Below, piece after piece: positions 52,500 through 63,740 of a DNA stretch of 64,000 bases (its first letter is position 1; each line of letters opens with the position of its first letter). Under the pieces are notes generated by a model, which worked only from the letters and a program-made list of their open reading frames with translations, searched no databases and had not been told where the DNA came from. The stretch is from the NCBI GenBank assembly GCA_963931865.1, contig OZ007513.1, positions 7,238,157 through 7,302,156 on the forward strand, given 5' to 3'. Both the position numbers and the translations under genes were made by a program. The stretch comes from Axinella damicornis. Taxonomy: Eukaryota > Porifera > Demospongiae > Axinellida > Axinellidae.

Positions 52500-53830
52500 T
52501 GGCTGAAAGCTGGCCATGGCTATTGTACCGTAGTGTTTGGCGGTGTTTGAAAGTCACCACAAAGGTACATCTATGTACCCAAGGGTACATCTATGTCCCC
52601 AGGGTACATGAGGCAACTGTGGTGTTCTTTTCAATTTCAAACGCACCGTACTCTCGCGAAAGAGCTCCCATGGGCAGTGAACCTCACAATCATGCTCGCC
52701 AAACAAGGGGGTGGGCACTCTTTCAAGTGTTTCCGCATTCAACCCCAAAAAGAGCACCCACCATTTAGCAGCAAGCGCGTATGTGTCAGAGCCCTCCCAG
52801 CACATCTACATTGCTGGAGTCACTATAGCTTTCACAAAATTAATGCACTCCATTGTCTGTCACGAGGCTTAGCCTAGTGCAAGGGTGGCACTCATTTGAG
52901 TAAACTTTGACCCTATACGGGCAATGATTACCTTTCTGAAACACATGCGACAGCTAGCCTCATCCCCAGCCTTCTCACCTCAGCATTGCAAGGGACATAT
53001 GCTGGGGTATGAAGGCCTGACAACGAGGCTATGTGACAACTGAACATGAGCTATGGGTTCAGTGGTTTGTTTATGCTTGTGCAAAGTAAAGATATTTTAT
53101 GGTGCTGTACTTCAATCAGTACTCCTGCCAGTGAACAAGGGGATCTGCCAGACCATGTCCCTTGGACATAATCTGACATCAGAGTAAGTAGTTCATCTAT
53201 TTTTGGACACCATCAAGCAGACAATGCGATATCTCTCAGACATAGAAAGATAATGAATAAGAAGCAAACTGCAAGTTCACCGGCTTGTAGGTTATGCCAC
53301 AAAATGCTTTAGTAGCCAATGCTACTGGACATATACTTTAATCGTCGGACACCATTCCAACTAGACTGAATCTTAGTAGCTCCCCACGTGGAGCGTAAAA
53401 AAACATTAGCGTTTCTAGGACTGTTGCTGCTGATGGCGCACTCGACTTGGAAGGCAATCCCCTGGACGGAGAACTTACCTGAACTTTTGCCTGGGCAATT
53501 CCCTGGACGGAGGCAATATTGTCTTGGAGTATGTCTGATGGTAGCCATGTATTGGCGAGTGATAATGCTCAGTTCTCTGCTCGGACCTTCTGCTGCATTC
53601 TGAGATGCAAAATAGCGTCCCAGATTTGTTCTTACATGTACAATGGGTTACGTTTTCTCCTACAGACTTCAAGGTCACATTTACGTGCAGCTTAAGGGTC
53701 TCTTGAATGTACCATATTGGTTTTCTGGTTCCAAACTTCACACATTATTTTGATTGCTTGAAAATACAAGTTGCTTGGAGCTAGTCATGATCCCTTGATC
53801 AGCTCTCAAAAACTATATCAATCACTCTAT
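52500..53830. other. NPM 3' flank; small element, otherwise nothing recognised
   Basis: A short family member lies at 52955-53031 (TAGCCTCATCCCCAGCC ... GGCCTGACAACGAGGCTA; flanks TGCGACAGC/TGTGACAAC). Tandem GGTACATCTATGT(A/C)CCC units at 52564-52610. No gene. Confidence 0.5.
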
Positions 53831-54042
53831 CACACTTTAACCCTTTCCTGGATGTAGCCGGATATATCCGGCATGAGCACATGCGCGTCTTTAAAAAAAT
53901 CCATAAAATACACTTTTGACCTTAGCGTCACGAAGAACGTTCTGAGCATGCTCAGAACATTGCTCTAGCACGTGGTATTTTCTAGAACATTCTACGGCAT
54001 CGGTTACTAAGGCCAATTAGTAAGAATGCACAAAATTTCAAA

Positions 54043-54310
54043 ATGGCAAACTTGTACACATTGAGCGATGTTCTTCAGCAGCTGGATGACTCGGATTTCG
54101 ACCTCGACGACGGAGAAGACAGCGATTTCGAAGGCGATGGAGTCCATAGCTACCTTCCTATGGCTCGTTTGGACGGTATTGAGGACGACGATCGTGACGA
54201 AGACGACAACGGAGACGAAGACGCCCACGACGATGGAGACGATGAAGAACTGGATGGCCCCCCCCCCCCCCCGCCCCCCTAGTCCGGATGACGGTAATCT
54301 GGACCCTTCC
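54043..54310 (+). pseudogene. piggyBac transposase, acidic N-terminus
   Basis: MANLYTLSDVLQQLDDSDFD begins a strongly acidic N-terminal region typical of PGBD proteins. A poly-C stretch (54258-54272) shifts the frame into a proline run and stop. The other frame continues SPDDGNLDPSS up to a possible donor GTAAGT. Slippage in the C run is the likely cause. Confidence 0.65.
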
Positions 54311-54408
54311 TCGAGTAAGTCTACCCTTCTAGAACATAGCTATGAAGTTTAGTAATCTAAATGTCTATGAAAGACCTGGTATTATTCCGTGTGTGAATCT
54401 ATCTTGTA

Positions 54409-54894
54409 GACACTGTGAGGAGTACACTTAGCAGTCCCGCCCCTTCTTCTGAAGGTTCTGCCAGCTCCTCCCCTGTTCGTGGAAGGCCTGCATCGAGTAG
54501 TCCTACCCCCTCCCCTCATGGATCTACCAGCTCCTCTCCGGTTCGTGATAGGTCTCCCATCCGCCGGGGTCGAGGACGTGGACGTGGTGCGGGACGTGGG
54601 CGTGGTGCACGGCGTGGGCGTGGACGTGGTGCAAGGATTCCCGGTGAAGGACAAGGGTTTGGGGTGGTGGGGAGGGGAAGGTGGATGGGGATTGGGGGGG
54701 TGACGAGGGGAAGAGGGATGGGCTGGCTGGGCAAGAGGGACAGGGAGAGGTAGTGGTGTTTTTGGTCCGTGTACGTATGACCAGTACATTCTGCAAGGTG
54801 ACTGGGAGAAAAAGGAACCTGAGGCTGCTGTCTATCGCTTCAAGGGAGCAGTACCAGGTCCTTCTTCTCCCGTCGATGACAGTACGTCAGCTGT
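54409..54894 (+). pseudogene. piggyBac transposase, RG-rich region and start of domain
   Basis: After an acceptor-like CTTGTAG the frame encodes a serine/proline-rich part and a RGRGRGRGAGRGRG-type tract (about 54565-54640), then shifts frame in a G-rich stretch to DQYILQGDWEKKEPEAAVYR FKG. A GAR-like tract is unusual in this family and may aid nucleic-acid binding. Confidence 0.5.
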
Positions 54895-55512
54895 TAGCCT
54901 CGTTCCCAGGCCCGAGATGGCGAGGAGAAAAGGGCCTGGTTTCCACTGTTTGCGCATGCGCTTAATTATCTGTAACCGAATCACGTATTCATAAGGGGGA
55001 GGGTGCAAATGACGTCTTCGTAGTCACATGGTCGAGGGTGTGACGCTAGCTATTTTGCTACACTGGTCCTCGATCCGCGAGATGAGGGGCGACACAACCA
55101 CAATTGCACTGCCACCAGCAACAGACTTACCGGACATTCTTTATTCAAAACAAACGGAAGAGTCTGGTAGCAAACTGACTCCACCCAGTCGGTGCGACGA
55201 TAGCCACACAAAAACGTCCCGTCGTTCAATCGCAGGTCGCTGTTCTAGCTCAATTCAGGAGCGCCTTGCCGCCTGAGGACATAGGAGAACACGATCGAGA
55301 GCTGTTTACGCTCTATTATCTATGCCACTACTAAGTACTTGCTAGCTAGCTACGGATCACGTTATCCACTTCGACGTCACAAGTGTACAAACATAATCGA
55401 ACGTCCAAGGTGCCGGTGGAATTCCACCGCTAGTTAGCGCATGCGCAAACAGTGGAAACCAGGCCCTTTTCTCCTCGCCGTCTCGGGCCTGGGAACGAGG
55501 CTAGTCAGCTGT
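54886..55512. mobile_element. Inverted-repeat element inserted in piggyBac coding region, 9-bp duplication
   Basis: The element 54895-55503 begins TAGCCTCGTTCCCAGGCCC and ends GGCCTGGGAACGAGGCTA. A perfect 9-bp direct repeat GTCAGCTGT flanks it (54886-54894, 55504-55512). Arms extend through GAGAAAAGGGCCTGGTTTCC and ACTGTTTGCGCATGCGC. Nested insertion shows that this family was active after the piggyBac copy arrived. Confidence 0.95.
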
Positions 55513-56956
55513 GGACCTTTTTTGCAGGTTTTTTACGGATGAAGTTTGGGACTTGCTGGTAGCAGAGACAAACCGCTATGCAGCTAGGTGTAGGCAACAA
55601 AACACGCACCCACGTGGAAGGCCATGGACTGACGTCACTGTTGTTGACATGAGGGCGTTTGTTGGTATTTTGTTTCATATGGGTATTTGCAAGTTACCTG
55701 AGCTGCAAATGTACTAGTCTCAAGCGTACCCTCTATTGGCGCAGCCGATATCGGAACTAATGTCGTTCAATCGTTTTCAGCAGATCCTTCGCTTCCTTCA
55801 TCTGAACGACAGTGATGAACAGGTAAGTTATGACCAGCCTGGATACGATGCTCTCTTCAAGGTGAGGAAGCTTCTTGATCTCATTACGCCTACGCTTATG
55901 TCGGAGTATCACGTGCACGAGGAGCTTGCTGTAGATGAGGCGATGATTCCGTTCAAAGGTAGGTTGAGCTTCAAGCAGTACATGAAGGACAAGCCTACGA
56001 AGTGGGGGATCAAGGTTTTTGTTCTTGCTGACTCGAGGAATGGATACGTCAAGCGTATTCAGATTTACACAGGTAAGAACTCAGACCTTAGTAAAAGTGA
56101 GATCGGGCTTGCATCAACGGTTGTCCTGGAACTTTTGGAAGGGTTAGAGCAAACCCATCCAAAGGTTTACATGGACAACTTCTATAGTTCTCCTGTACTC
56201 TTTGTGAAACTGTGGACAAAGGGTGTAAATGCGTGCGGAACTGTTCGAGCAAACCGAAAACACTACCCTGTGGATCTTCTTGTCAAGAAGGTAGATAGAG
56301 GGTACTATGACTATCGTTCGGTTGGTCCTCTCTCAGCTTGTGTGTGGATGGATAAGCGGATTATCCATTTCCTGACGACGCTTCATGCGGCAACTCTAGA
56401 CACTACGGTGAAGCGACGGGCGAAGGAAGGTACTCAGGAAGTTGTGAGCTGCCCTCCTTGCCTTCCTGACTACCAAGCCTACATGCGTGGCGTTGACCGC
56501 GGCGATCAGCTTATGTCGTATTATAATGTAGGTAGAAGATCTAGGAAGTGGTGGAAGCGAGTCTTTGCTTATCTCATCGAAGTTGCTTGTCTGAATGCTT
56601 ACGTTTTGAAGACTCATGGACAAACAGGTCAGCGTAAATTACCAACCTATCTTGAATTTCGGCTTGAGCTTCTTCATGGACTTATCGGCGGATATCACGG
56701 TAGGTTACGCTGCGGACGTCCAAGTCGGTCACCACACGAGCCAAGATTGGACCAATCTCTTCAGCACTTGCCTGTATATGGTAGTTCACTGGAGTGTGTT
56801 GTGTGTAATAAAGTACGGGAAATGAGATGTTTGAGTAGGAAGGAGTACAGGCATGAAACTAACATGATGTGTTCTGTTTGCAAGGTACACCTGTGTGTCA
56901 GCAAGTATCGCAACTGCTTTAGTAAGTTTCATATGCAATCTATTTACTGGACTTAG
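55511..56956 (+). pseudogene. piggyBac transposase catalytic domain, interrupted by TAG
   Basis: The frame 55511-55717 reads FFTDEVWDLLVAETNRYA and ends LPELQMY then TAG (55715-55717), where a tryptophan is usual (TGG to TAG). The same frame continues open for 406 codons from the ATG at 55736. DDE/D-type motifs: ELAVDEAMIPFKGR (first Asp), KVYMDNFYSS (second Asp) and MRGVDRGDQLMSYY (third/fourth Asp). The C-terminus has a cysteine-rich CVVCNKVREMRC ... CSVCKVHLC finger used for terminal-repeat binding in the family. The catalytic part is intact, so the copy is young, but the nonsense codon and nested insertion prevent full-length product. A truncated protein from 55736 could still be made. 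Confidence 0.9.
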
Positions 56957-56987
56957 TTACTAGTACACAGTAAGCAGTCCATCTCCT

Positions 56988-57010
56988 CCCCCCCCCCCCC
57001 CCCCCCCCCC
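56988..57010. repeat. Poly-C tract (23 bases)
   Basis: C run about 30 bp after the transposase stop codon; may mark the 3' break of the piggyBac element. Confidence 0.95.
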
Positions 57011-57356
57011 ATATATACGTTACACTATCCCACATATACAACACCAGACAAACCCGGTACGCATGAACTAGTTTGTTTTTCTCTTTCTCACATGCACAAG
57101 CAAACATACAGGTAGGGGACAATCCAGTGATGAAACATGAACTTGCACTGTGTGCTATAACTGGCACTATGTGCTAATAAACCAGCACTATGTGCTGTGT
57201 TGAGTGTTCATTACTCTGAGGATTCTGAGTCCCCCTCCTTGGGTTGGAGGCCGTGCACAGTCGTCTTCAACAGGCTGGTTTTAGACTCATCTTTGCGCTG
57301 GTCCTGTCTGCTGTCTTGGACTCCTGGAGCCATGCGAAGAGTTCCTGAACATAGCA

Positions 57357-57463
57357 GCATCTTTACACAAGTGTTATATTCAAAAAAATGCTTCTTTGGT
57401 GTGCTATTTATAATAGCACACCAAAGAAGCATTTTTTTGAATATAACACTTGTGTAAAGATGC
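57357..57463. repeat. Perfect 52-bp-arm hairpin with 3-base loop
   Basis: Arms 57357-57408 and 57412-57463 are exact reverse complements around TAT. They begin GCATCTTTACACAAGTGTTA. No second copy in the window. The perfect arms with minimal loop suggest a recent inverted duplication or a pre-miRNA-like transcript. Confidence 0.95.
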
Positions 57464-57835
57464 ACTATTTACTTTTATCTTTATATGTGCCTCATGAGGT
57501 GTAAGCAGTTCTAGTCTCATTGTTCACCAAACTGTCAATATCCTGATGTGATCAGTGTGTGTACAGCCGTTTCTTTCCGTTATTAGCAGTTACATTTGTA
57601 AGAGGAGATTGTTAATAGCATCTCCTATAAGCAGTGGTCTCACCAGAAATTTGCTAAGAGGGGTGCATAATGAGATTCATACCACTGAGAAACCTTTTGA
57701 AGTCTTGCTTAGGTCAGTAGTTGCAAAAAGTAATCAAGGTCAATGGTCAATTGGCTGGCAAAGGGCACATTATGCAGACCACAAAGGGCACAGTGCCCTT
57801 CAGTGGAGGCCTAGGAACACTGCCAATAAGGTGTA

Positions 57836-58082
57836 GCCTCATTCCCAGACCTACCCCACTCTTTCTGCTTTTCAGTATACACGGATGCAGAAGAGCGGCG
57901 TAGAACATGGAAGGCCTGGTATCATTCATCATGTGAGTGACGTCAGGTGGACACAAGGTGGATGTAGGAGGCGGGGCGGGGCCCGCAGTCGTTTCAGCAG
58001 GTCCTGAAGCAGTTCATCATCCAGTCGGCTCGGTTTGAACGCTCCACAGCTAGTCGAGACTCTCAGACGACCTACACAACTT
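57836..58082. mobile_element. Half of an inverted-repeat element (41-kb subfamily)
   Basis: TAGCCTCATTCCCAGACCTA ... the same order as the 41240-41541 half-element (ACACGGATGC, GGAAGGCCTGGTA, GTGAGTGACGTCAGGTGGAC, ATCCAGTCGGCTCGG) with about 12% divergence by eye. No right arm. Confidence 0.8.
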
Positions 58083-58225
58083 TGACAGCTAAGTCATTTG
58101 CCAGAATGGTTGGTATATCGGCCGGCAAATCCAGCTGACAACACATCTCTTTCACCAAAGTCCACATCAACAATGCACCTCTCCTCAAGGTCTGGACGAG
58201 CATAAATCGTCAGACCTTTCGCTGT

Positions 58226-58590
58226 TCAATGCCGCCTTACGCATTCTTTGAGTTGCGTCCTCTGAATCGCAGGAACCACCCTTGCTGATCGGAGTTGACT
58301 TGCGAACAAGGGATTTGGTCTCATTTCCACCTCTAAAGGCCAAAGAGACCTGTATGGTGAGTAATTACCCACAGAATACAGAATGCTTCTAAACAACATG
58401 TACTTTGTGTGCACAAATGCAGCATGTCTACCTACTGAAGGGTACTGCTGATCAATGTAAACATCAATGCAAACATCACGGGTGATGACAGGATATGTAC
58501 CAATAGCTATAATGCTCACTTCATCGATCATTCAGCTGGTGTAGGAGGTAGTCAGTACAGGAGAGGAGCTCCAGACCATTGTACACCTGT
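58226..58590 (-). other. Candidate minus-strand exon, unassigned
   Basis: After acceptor CCTCCCACAG (about 58587) the minus strand reads VYNGLELLSCTDYLLHQLND R then TGA. A separate 101-codon frame follows. Not recognised; may be the last exon of an unknown gene. Confidence 0.3.
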
Positions 58591-59040
58591 GGGAGGGAAT
58601 CACAGTTATTACATATCATTGTCACTTGCTTCCTGCAGGGTTATTTCACCTCTGTCAAACTCTGTCCACCTTGGAGTTGAAGCTCAGATCAAAGTGAAGG
58701 GCTGCAGCAAGTCCTCTTCACATACACTATGCCCATGCTGACACAGGAAGAGTTTGATTTAATGACTGACGACATTGACCATTCCTGGTCTCACTGGTTT
58801 ATGAGCATCGTGCAGGAAACCGGCTTCTCTTACTCACCATGTACCTCATATCATGACCTGTATTGAACTGTCGACCCCTTTGCTCATACTAATTTTCCAT
58901 TCATTTGCACCATGTATTGCCTCTTTTCGAAACAACATAGATTCCTCTCGGGTTTGTGCACCCTCCGTTTCTGCACCTAAAGTAACTTTTGCGATCATTT
59001 TGTTCTATGCTGCTAGCTGTGTACATGCAGGAAATAAAAA

Positions 59041-60690
59041 GGTTTTGCACTGGGGGGGGGGGGGATTTCCTCTACTCTCATAAGATGGCTTTGCAGACTA
59101 GGTACTTGGATCATCTAACTAACCTTTGTACTCCTGTACAAATGATGTCATAATTCCTGTTTTTCGTGGGAACTTTCCACATGAATTTCTAACGCGGGCG
59201 CATACCCCCGGGGGAAAATCCACCGATTTCTAGAGACGGCTGGCTCGAACTTCGTGCCCACTTCTATACGCGCTGCGAATGAAACGAAGAGAGACGGTCT
59301 GGACCTTCAAAGAAACTCAGGTACGGTGACTAAGTACTATACCAAACGTTCGCCCAATACTTGCCAGCTTCCAACCCCCATAGGCCATCAGGGTTTCATA
59401 AAGTCAGTGCATTGGAACTCACTAGCTAGTAGGGTGTCTGCACTTGAAAATGGACTGGAACGGTCTATAGAATGGTCAAGGGAGTTATTTCTCCCTTTGT
59501 TCTACCGTTCCACTCTGTCAGAGTCTCCTGTTATTGCAAAGGCTACTTTACTAGCTACATACACGGTGACCTTTGACCCATAACACTTCAGGGAGGATGG
59601 CTGAACACGGGCCAGGGATTGGGTTATTGAGTACATAGCCATAGTGGTAGTCTTGGTCCCAGACCTAAACCAACCCCAGCACGGATAATTTGCATCTAGT
59701 ATTACGTGCAGAGGGCCAAGTTGCTACATAACATTTGTCGTCCGCGGAATTTCACAGGGCTGAATCCGATTGGTTGATTGGCTAGTAATGACGTTGTCGT
59801 TTGGAATGTTCACTCCACGTGCGCTGATTCATGCTACATGTAGCTAGCTGCTGTACGAGTCAACAAAGTTGTTGGGCCATACCAATTTAATTTTATGTTG
59901 CTTGGGCCGACCGACCCAAATTTTGGCAAGCACGATTGTATTTCAGCCATACCGATTAAAAATTACGGTTCTTCGTGGGAACTTCCCACCTGAAGTTTGC
60001 TCTTTGTTCGTTGCAGTCAACACTTTCGTTAGTTTTTTTGTGTGTTTCACTGGCACCGGTCCCATATGGAAGTGAAATGGTAGATGCAGAAGCTCAAGAT
60101 TGTTCCTACTTGCTAAGAAACTTACGTTTGGAGTATATAGCATAATAAAGCCTTGCTCGAATGACTGTTGCAGTATATATGGTGCATGGCACTATTTTGC
60201 ATGCGTGCATGTGCAGTGGGCCTATGTACCTGTATGTATTTTCGAGTGCTTTGATATACCCACCCCCCACTAAAGTTCATCGCCGTGGGAATATTATCTA
60301 GAGTCTATAAGCATACATAAACTTACCCTAGGGTCTCGGAGCTATGTTTTGGTGAGTATGTGTATTGCTCATATATGGCAACTATAGTGGCCTTCCAAGT
60401 TGCACATGTATACAAATTGGGCCACACCTTGTGCGCTGTGTTAAAGGATTCAGTTTCATGTTGCACATAGGATTTTATTTCCCCACTAAAATGACAAGCC
60501 ATATGTGCATGTTGTCAAAGCAATTGTTTGTTGGATGAATGTTCCACCATATATATACACCCAATCCCAAATGGTACCAGATCACTTGTGAGTCAGGCAT
60601 TCTCTTGTTTCTCTAGGCGTCATCAGTTACAGCTGGCATCACATGAACTGGGACCCGTAGCTGACTCATCTTGGCCGACTTCTGTACGGT
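59041..60690. other. No gene recognised; partial repeats
   Basis: A 109-codon plus frame (59254-59583) contains a block CTTGAAAATGGACTGGA that recurs at about 60719 and, inverted, at about 61064. A lone terminus TAGTCTTGGTCCCAGACC lies at about 59648. These are probably fragments of repeats. Confidence 0.4.
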
Positions 60691-61122
60691 GAGAGGTTGG
60701 AGATAGACCTGATCACTGGACTTGAAAATGGACTGGAGTGGACTATGGAATTTCTGTTAACTTTCATTACTCCGCTCTACTGTGTAGCTATTACTTCTCC
60801 TAACCAGCTCTGGCTTGTGTTTATTGGCCTGGTCATAATGTGCTTCAGTAAAAGCATTCTGTATGAAGTATGGCTATAGTCGCCTTACCTGTGATGGAGG
60901 AGATTCTTCTAATGTCTGACAGGGTGGAAAGGTACGAAAGAAGCTAGAATAAATGGTGCCATCCGCTGTATGTAAATACCAGTCCAGACTGTCCCGCCTC
61001 GTGTGAGAGCCTGACTTTTACGAGACTAAAAGTTTGTTGTCCGTAGTCCATTCCGTGTTTCCAGTCCATTTTCCAATCTAGTGATCAATCTTCTGGGGGG
61101 GGGGGGGGGGGGGGGGGGGGGG
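60690..61122. repeat. Inverted repeat pair around CTTGAAAATGGACTGGA, with poly-G end
   Basis: TGATCACTGGACTTGAAAAT GGACTGGA (about 60708-60735) pairs with its inverted form at about 61050-61095, followed by a 28-base G run (61095-61122). Confidence 0.6.
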
Positions 61123-61215
61123 TACATTAATCTTTGTTCTACCACAAAACAGATTTAGGGTCAATGTTTAGCTGGCCAGCTCTGCTGCTGTGGTAATGTG
61201 GCACTGCTACCATGT

Positions 61216-61726
61216 AGCCTCGTTCCCAGGCCGAGAGAGGGAGGAGAAAAGGGTCTGATTTCCACTGTTTGCACATGCGCTTACTGATTCGAAACACATA
61301 TTCATAATGGGGAGAGTGCAAATGACGTCTTCGTAGTCGCACGAGCTAGTGCATGACACTTTCTATTGTGCTACACTGGTCCTCCATCAGGTGTGACACA
61401 ACCACGATTATACTGCCACCAGCACCACTAGCTCGGCATTATTGTACAAAAAAAACAGAAGAATCTGATAGTGTGCTGACTCCACCCGGTCGGTATGACA
61501 GTAGCCACATGAAAACATCCTTTCTTTCAATCACAGGTCACTGTTCTAGCTCAATTCAGGAGCACCACGCCACCTGAGGGGATAGGAGAGAGCACGATCA
61601 ACGCACGCCACAGGCTATAGTCGCTTACTATGCTAACTGTACGAACCACGTAACGTTTAGTATCCATGTGTACAAAGTTGAAAGCAGGCCCTTATCTCCT
61701 CCATGTTTCAGGCCTGGGAACATGGT
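61216..61726. mobile_element. Degraded inverted-repeat element (7.2/54.9-kb subfamily)
   Basis: TAGCCTCGTTCCCAGGCCGA at left, GGCCTGGGAACATGG at right. The interior shares CTACACTGGTCCTC and TAGCTCAATTCAGGAGC with 54895-55503, with many changes. A further lone terminus follows at about 61742 (AGCCTCGTTCCCAGGC). Confidence 0.8.
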
Positions 61727-61899
61727 CCAGTGCCAGCTCAAGCCTCGTTCCCAGGCATTCTACACCTCCAGTTTTTGATTTCTTGCTGTATGCAAAAGCG
61801 GAGTGAGAAGGTCTGGGGAATCTTAGCACATGATCTGTGGCGGCTTACATCACGGATTGTCGACGCAATAGCTTATTCACATTTCTATCCATACATGTA

Positions 61900-63740
61900 A
61901 GCTACAAAGAAACTAGGAAACTGAAATAAGTTTTAGAGAAGTTCCTACATGTACAACATATCCAGGTTCGAAGCATTTCGCTGAAGGATAGCTGTGATAC
62001 AAGCAGTGAAACACAAATAGAGCCATCTTTTCCCTCCATGAGAAGATTGTGTCACAGCTGGGCATTTTCTGATTTGTCACTCGGCAGCCCCATTGGCTTC
62101 TAGCCTGGGTATGCTTCATACACTCGGTGTAGCTCTCTGCTGGCGCTTGTCCCATCTTTGTAGCTAGTGCAGAATGGAACATCGGTCTCGTACCACCTGA
62201 CTTGACTGTTGAGATGAGTTACTGCAAGCGATCAAAAACAGATACAAAGCTAGTCAGCTGTGCTGCTAGAAGTGCATAATTAGATTCATATCTAGAGTGA
62301 CCATAAATACTATGGGAGGCCCTTGGTGTTGCTACTAGATGCAAAGTCTTCTTTCACCAATCCTCAAACTCCTCCTGAAACTTGGTCATTATGCAAGTTT
62401 GTAATCTCTTCTATATGGTTTCCAGTGGAACTGCACTCCTGGTAGCCAGTGAATGGCCCAGGTCTTGTGGATTGATAAATAGGCTTGCTCCTGTTAACGA
62501 GCACGTAATGAGCGACTGGCAAATATGTTCCAGGTAAGTAAGACATCCTTACCTTTATGGTGAAGCCTCTGGCCTTCCTCTCGGACTCTTCGGCACACTC
62601 TGATGACATCCATGAGCTAGTACACTGGAGTCATACTCGCATTTTCTTCCAATTAACACACACTTTATGTTAGCCATGGCGGCCTATGGGAAGACAGTGG
62701 AAAACACATAACTCTGCCACCAAGCTGAATTTTCAGCACAATAATGACATTGTTTGACTCAGCGCACGACGGTGGTCATAATGGTGTAGTCAGAATTATA
62801 ATCTCTTAGCTAGGCCTTTCTTGTGAGCTTGATTATTTACGAGACACAATTTTTCCACTACCAGGAATTGCGAATCTTCCTAAAAGTCTGATAGTCTTTG
62901 TCCATGTTTGTTACATCTGATATCCCTATAGTCTGTAGTTTTTTTGCACACTTCTCATGCCAGATTAGTATCTCACATAGTTTGTGCGAGAGTAGTATCC
63001 CACTGCGACTCACCAGTGCCCACACATCGTGGCACTGTGTTACTATGTTGGAGTACACTCAATGGAGGCACTGTGAAAGTGAACACGAAGGACGTTTGTA
63101 TAAAGCACTGAATCAGTGATATAATGGGTTACCTTAGCTACCATCCCACCACGGTTGTTAAGTGTGGTGAGGACGAAACTGGGATTGCACGGGTTTCTAG
63201 CCAGTCGGTACCCGTATGAGAGCATTGACATTCTGTAAAATTGCAGGATGTATTTCAAACTATTATTCCTTCTCCAGGTCCCTGCTGAATGAGAGCTTGC
63301 CCGTCCGGACTCCTCTGTAGCCTCTGATGGGAGGTGCGTGCTGGTACTATATTGTCCATGTCTTAAGAAGTAAGCTCTTAACCTTGTATAATTATAGACC
63401 ATAATTATGTGATACAAGGTTATGTTGGAGGTGCGTCCTTGTAGCCATTTTGGGCATCGTTTCCAGCCTTGTGGTCCATAATTACTGGGAACTGCACTAG
63501 ACTGAACAGCCTTCAGGGACCTTCTAATTGGACAAGCAGCACTACGTTTCTTGTGAAAGTGTGCACATAAGTACATTGTAATGGGTGCTCAAACTTCCAG
63601 TTCTACATGATACAATTGTTTGTAGCAAGTCCCGTTGTACACTAATTTTGTTGCCTCCTGTAACATATCTAAGTGCTGAGTGGATTACCAATAGACCATA
63701 TTCAGCTAATCCCAATTGCTTGCAGGGTTTCCACACAGCT
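61900..63740 (-). other. Weak candidate minus-strand exons, unassigned
   Basis: A minus-strand segment 62549-62611 (after a TACTAG acceptor) reads WMSSECAEESERKARGFTIK before donor GTAAGG. Others lie at about 62098-62210 and 62858-63058. The 177-codon frame 63043-63576 has no recognised domain. They may be exons of one gene, but I cannot show phase continuity or a family. Confidence 0.25.

Larger units (their letters stand above)
53837..56990 (+). mobile_element. piggyBac transposon, 5' end present, 3' end not found
   Basis: Starts with the piggyBac signature TTAA (53837-53840) followed by CCCTTTCCTGG and a short GGATATATCC palindrome. The transposase region follows on the plus strand. No matching inverted CCAGGAAAGGG-TTAA end was found downstream; the element appears to end at or before a 23-base poly-C run (56988-57010). 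Internally it carries a second transposon (54895-55503). Confidence 0.75.
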
